Shown here: positions 58,811-61,684 of the stretch, piece after piece
Layout: every line of letters begins with the position of its first letter
Numbering within the stretch: the stretch's first letter is position 1
Translations under genes and position numbers: made by a program
Assembly (NCBI RefSeq): GCF_002592005.1
Contig: NZ_NVQF01000033.1
Location: 1-61,684, forward strand
Length of the DNA: 61,684 nt
Direction: 5' to 3'
Origin: Mycolicibacterium palauense
GTDB lineage: Bacteria > Actinomycetota > Actinomycetes > Mycobacteriales > Mycobacteriaceae
The notes under the pieces: generated by a model
What the model saw: only the letters and a program-made list of their open reading frames with translations
What the model was told of the DNA's origin: nothing
The model's database searches: none

Positions 58811-59338
58811 ATGATCATCCGGCCCGAGCGCGAATCCGATATCGACGCGATCCGCGACATCACCGACGCCGCGTTCGCCGAGGTGCCGCAGAGCCGGCAG
58901 ACCGAGTCCGCGATCGTGGAGGCCCTGCGGGCCGCCGGGGCCCTCACCCTGTCACTGGTGGCCGTCGACGGGGACCGGCCCGACGGCCAGATCGTGGGCC
59001 ACCTGGCCGTCTCGCCGGTGACTGTCGACGGGGACGCGCGGCGCGGCTGGTACGGCGGCGGGCCGCTGTCGGTGCGCCCGGACCGCCAGCGCCAGGGCGT
59101 CGGTTCGGCGCTGGTGCGCGCGGCGTTTTCCGAGCTGCGCGCCCGGGGTGCGCGGGGCTGCGTGCTCGTGGGTGATCCGCGGTACTACCGCCGGTTCGGC
59201 TTCGCCAGCACGGGGGAACTCGCGGTGGCCGACGTCCCCGCGGAGAACGTGCTGGCGCTGGCGTTGGAGGGGCCTATCCCGCACGGCACCGTGGTGTTCC
59301 ACCCGGCCTTCGCCGCCGAGCGGGAGCCACACGAATAA
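58811..59338 (+). CDS. GNAT-family N-acetyltransferase
   Basis: The 175-residue protein is a GNAT acetyltransferase of the YhbS type: 'IIRPERESDIDAIRDITDAAFAE', 'WYGGGPLSVRPDRQRQGVGSALVRAAFSELRARGARGCVLVGDPRYYRRFGF' (acetyl-CoA pyrophosphate loop RxxGxG/A as RQRQGVGSAL). It follows pheT by 5 nt and sits where a PE_PGRS gene is found in M. tuberculosis. The acceptor is unknown. Confidence 0.9.
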   Translation: MIIRPERESDIDAIRDITDAAFAEVPQSRQTESAIVEALRAAGALTLSLVAVDGDRPDGQIVGHLAVSPVTVDGDARRGWYGGGPLSVRPDRQRQGVGSALVRAAFSELRARGARGCVLVGDPRYYRRFGFASTGELAVADVPAENVLALALEGPIPHGTVVFHPAFAAEREPHE

Positions 59339-59354
59339 TGCATTTGCGTATCAA

Positions 59355-61684
<2,330 letters not shown>

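Overview
The window is high-GC actinobacterial DNA whose gene order matches the Mycobacterium tuberculosis segment from Rv1627c to Rv1653: lipid-transfer/thiolase, polA, rpsA, coaE, uvrB, universal stress protein, uvrA, lysX, infC-rpmI-rplT, adenylate cyclase, pheST, argC-argJ. The PE/PPE and mannosyltransferase (Rv1635c) genes of M. tuberculosis are not in their expected places. Large extra blocks are present, so a fast-growing environmental Mycolicibacterium-type organism is the best guess (inference from synteny recalled from memory; no search was run).

Layout. 1-126 is the end of an IS3-family insertion sequence. 403-5564 is a complete branched-chain amino-acid ABC transporter operon. 5594-8047 (minus) is a four-gene membrane operon with a cytochrome-oxidase subunit III/NorE-like protein, preceded by a consensus promoter with an 18-bp palindrome in its spacer. 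8178-10134 (minus) is a DUF167 / TIGR03943 / permease trio. 10152-11794 (minus) is a thiolase-fold protein with its DUF35 partner. polA follows at 11965. Between polA and rpsA lies an insert: a ThrE-like exporter, a MarR regulator divergent from a membrane protein-GH15-SDR-hypothetical group, and a PrsW protease. 22008-33033 holds rpsA, coaE, a secreted protein, a DUF402 protein, uvrB, a drug-efflux MFS protein, a cutinase, a holin-like protein, a universal stress protein and a metallo-beta-lactamase-fold hydrolase. uvrA and an Rv1639c-like esterase follow.

The least familiar region is 38651-44850. A TPR protein is translationally coupled to a CHAT (caspase-like) protease with visible His and Cys. 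A frameshifted antisense membrane-anchored gene comes next, then two coupled proteins I do not recognise. Both forward units start from TATGNT boxes 6 nt before the ATG, which suggests leaderless transcripts. This is the best candidate for an undescribed proteolytic signalling or conflict system.

From 44875 on are lysX, a DUF1844 gene, infC (AUC start, with a terminator-like hairpin in its leader), rpmI, rplT, an rRNA methyltransferase with a probable CTG start, an MpaB-family oxygenase, a leaderless adenylate cyclase, an FMN/Fe-S glutamate-synthase-like protein, pheST, a GNAT protein and argC-argJ. argJ loses its normal C-terminus 77 bases before the window ends.

Cross-cutting themes. uvrA, uvrB and (more weakly) polA carry a TGTCRGTG-N8-TANNNT element typical of the LexA-independent (RecA-NDp/PafBC) mycobacterial DNA-damage promoter. 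Many genes look leaderless. Several short tandem-repeat arrays lie at gene ends, and one lies inside the polymerase domain of polA. No tRNA, rRNA or CRISPR was seen.
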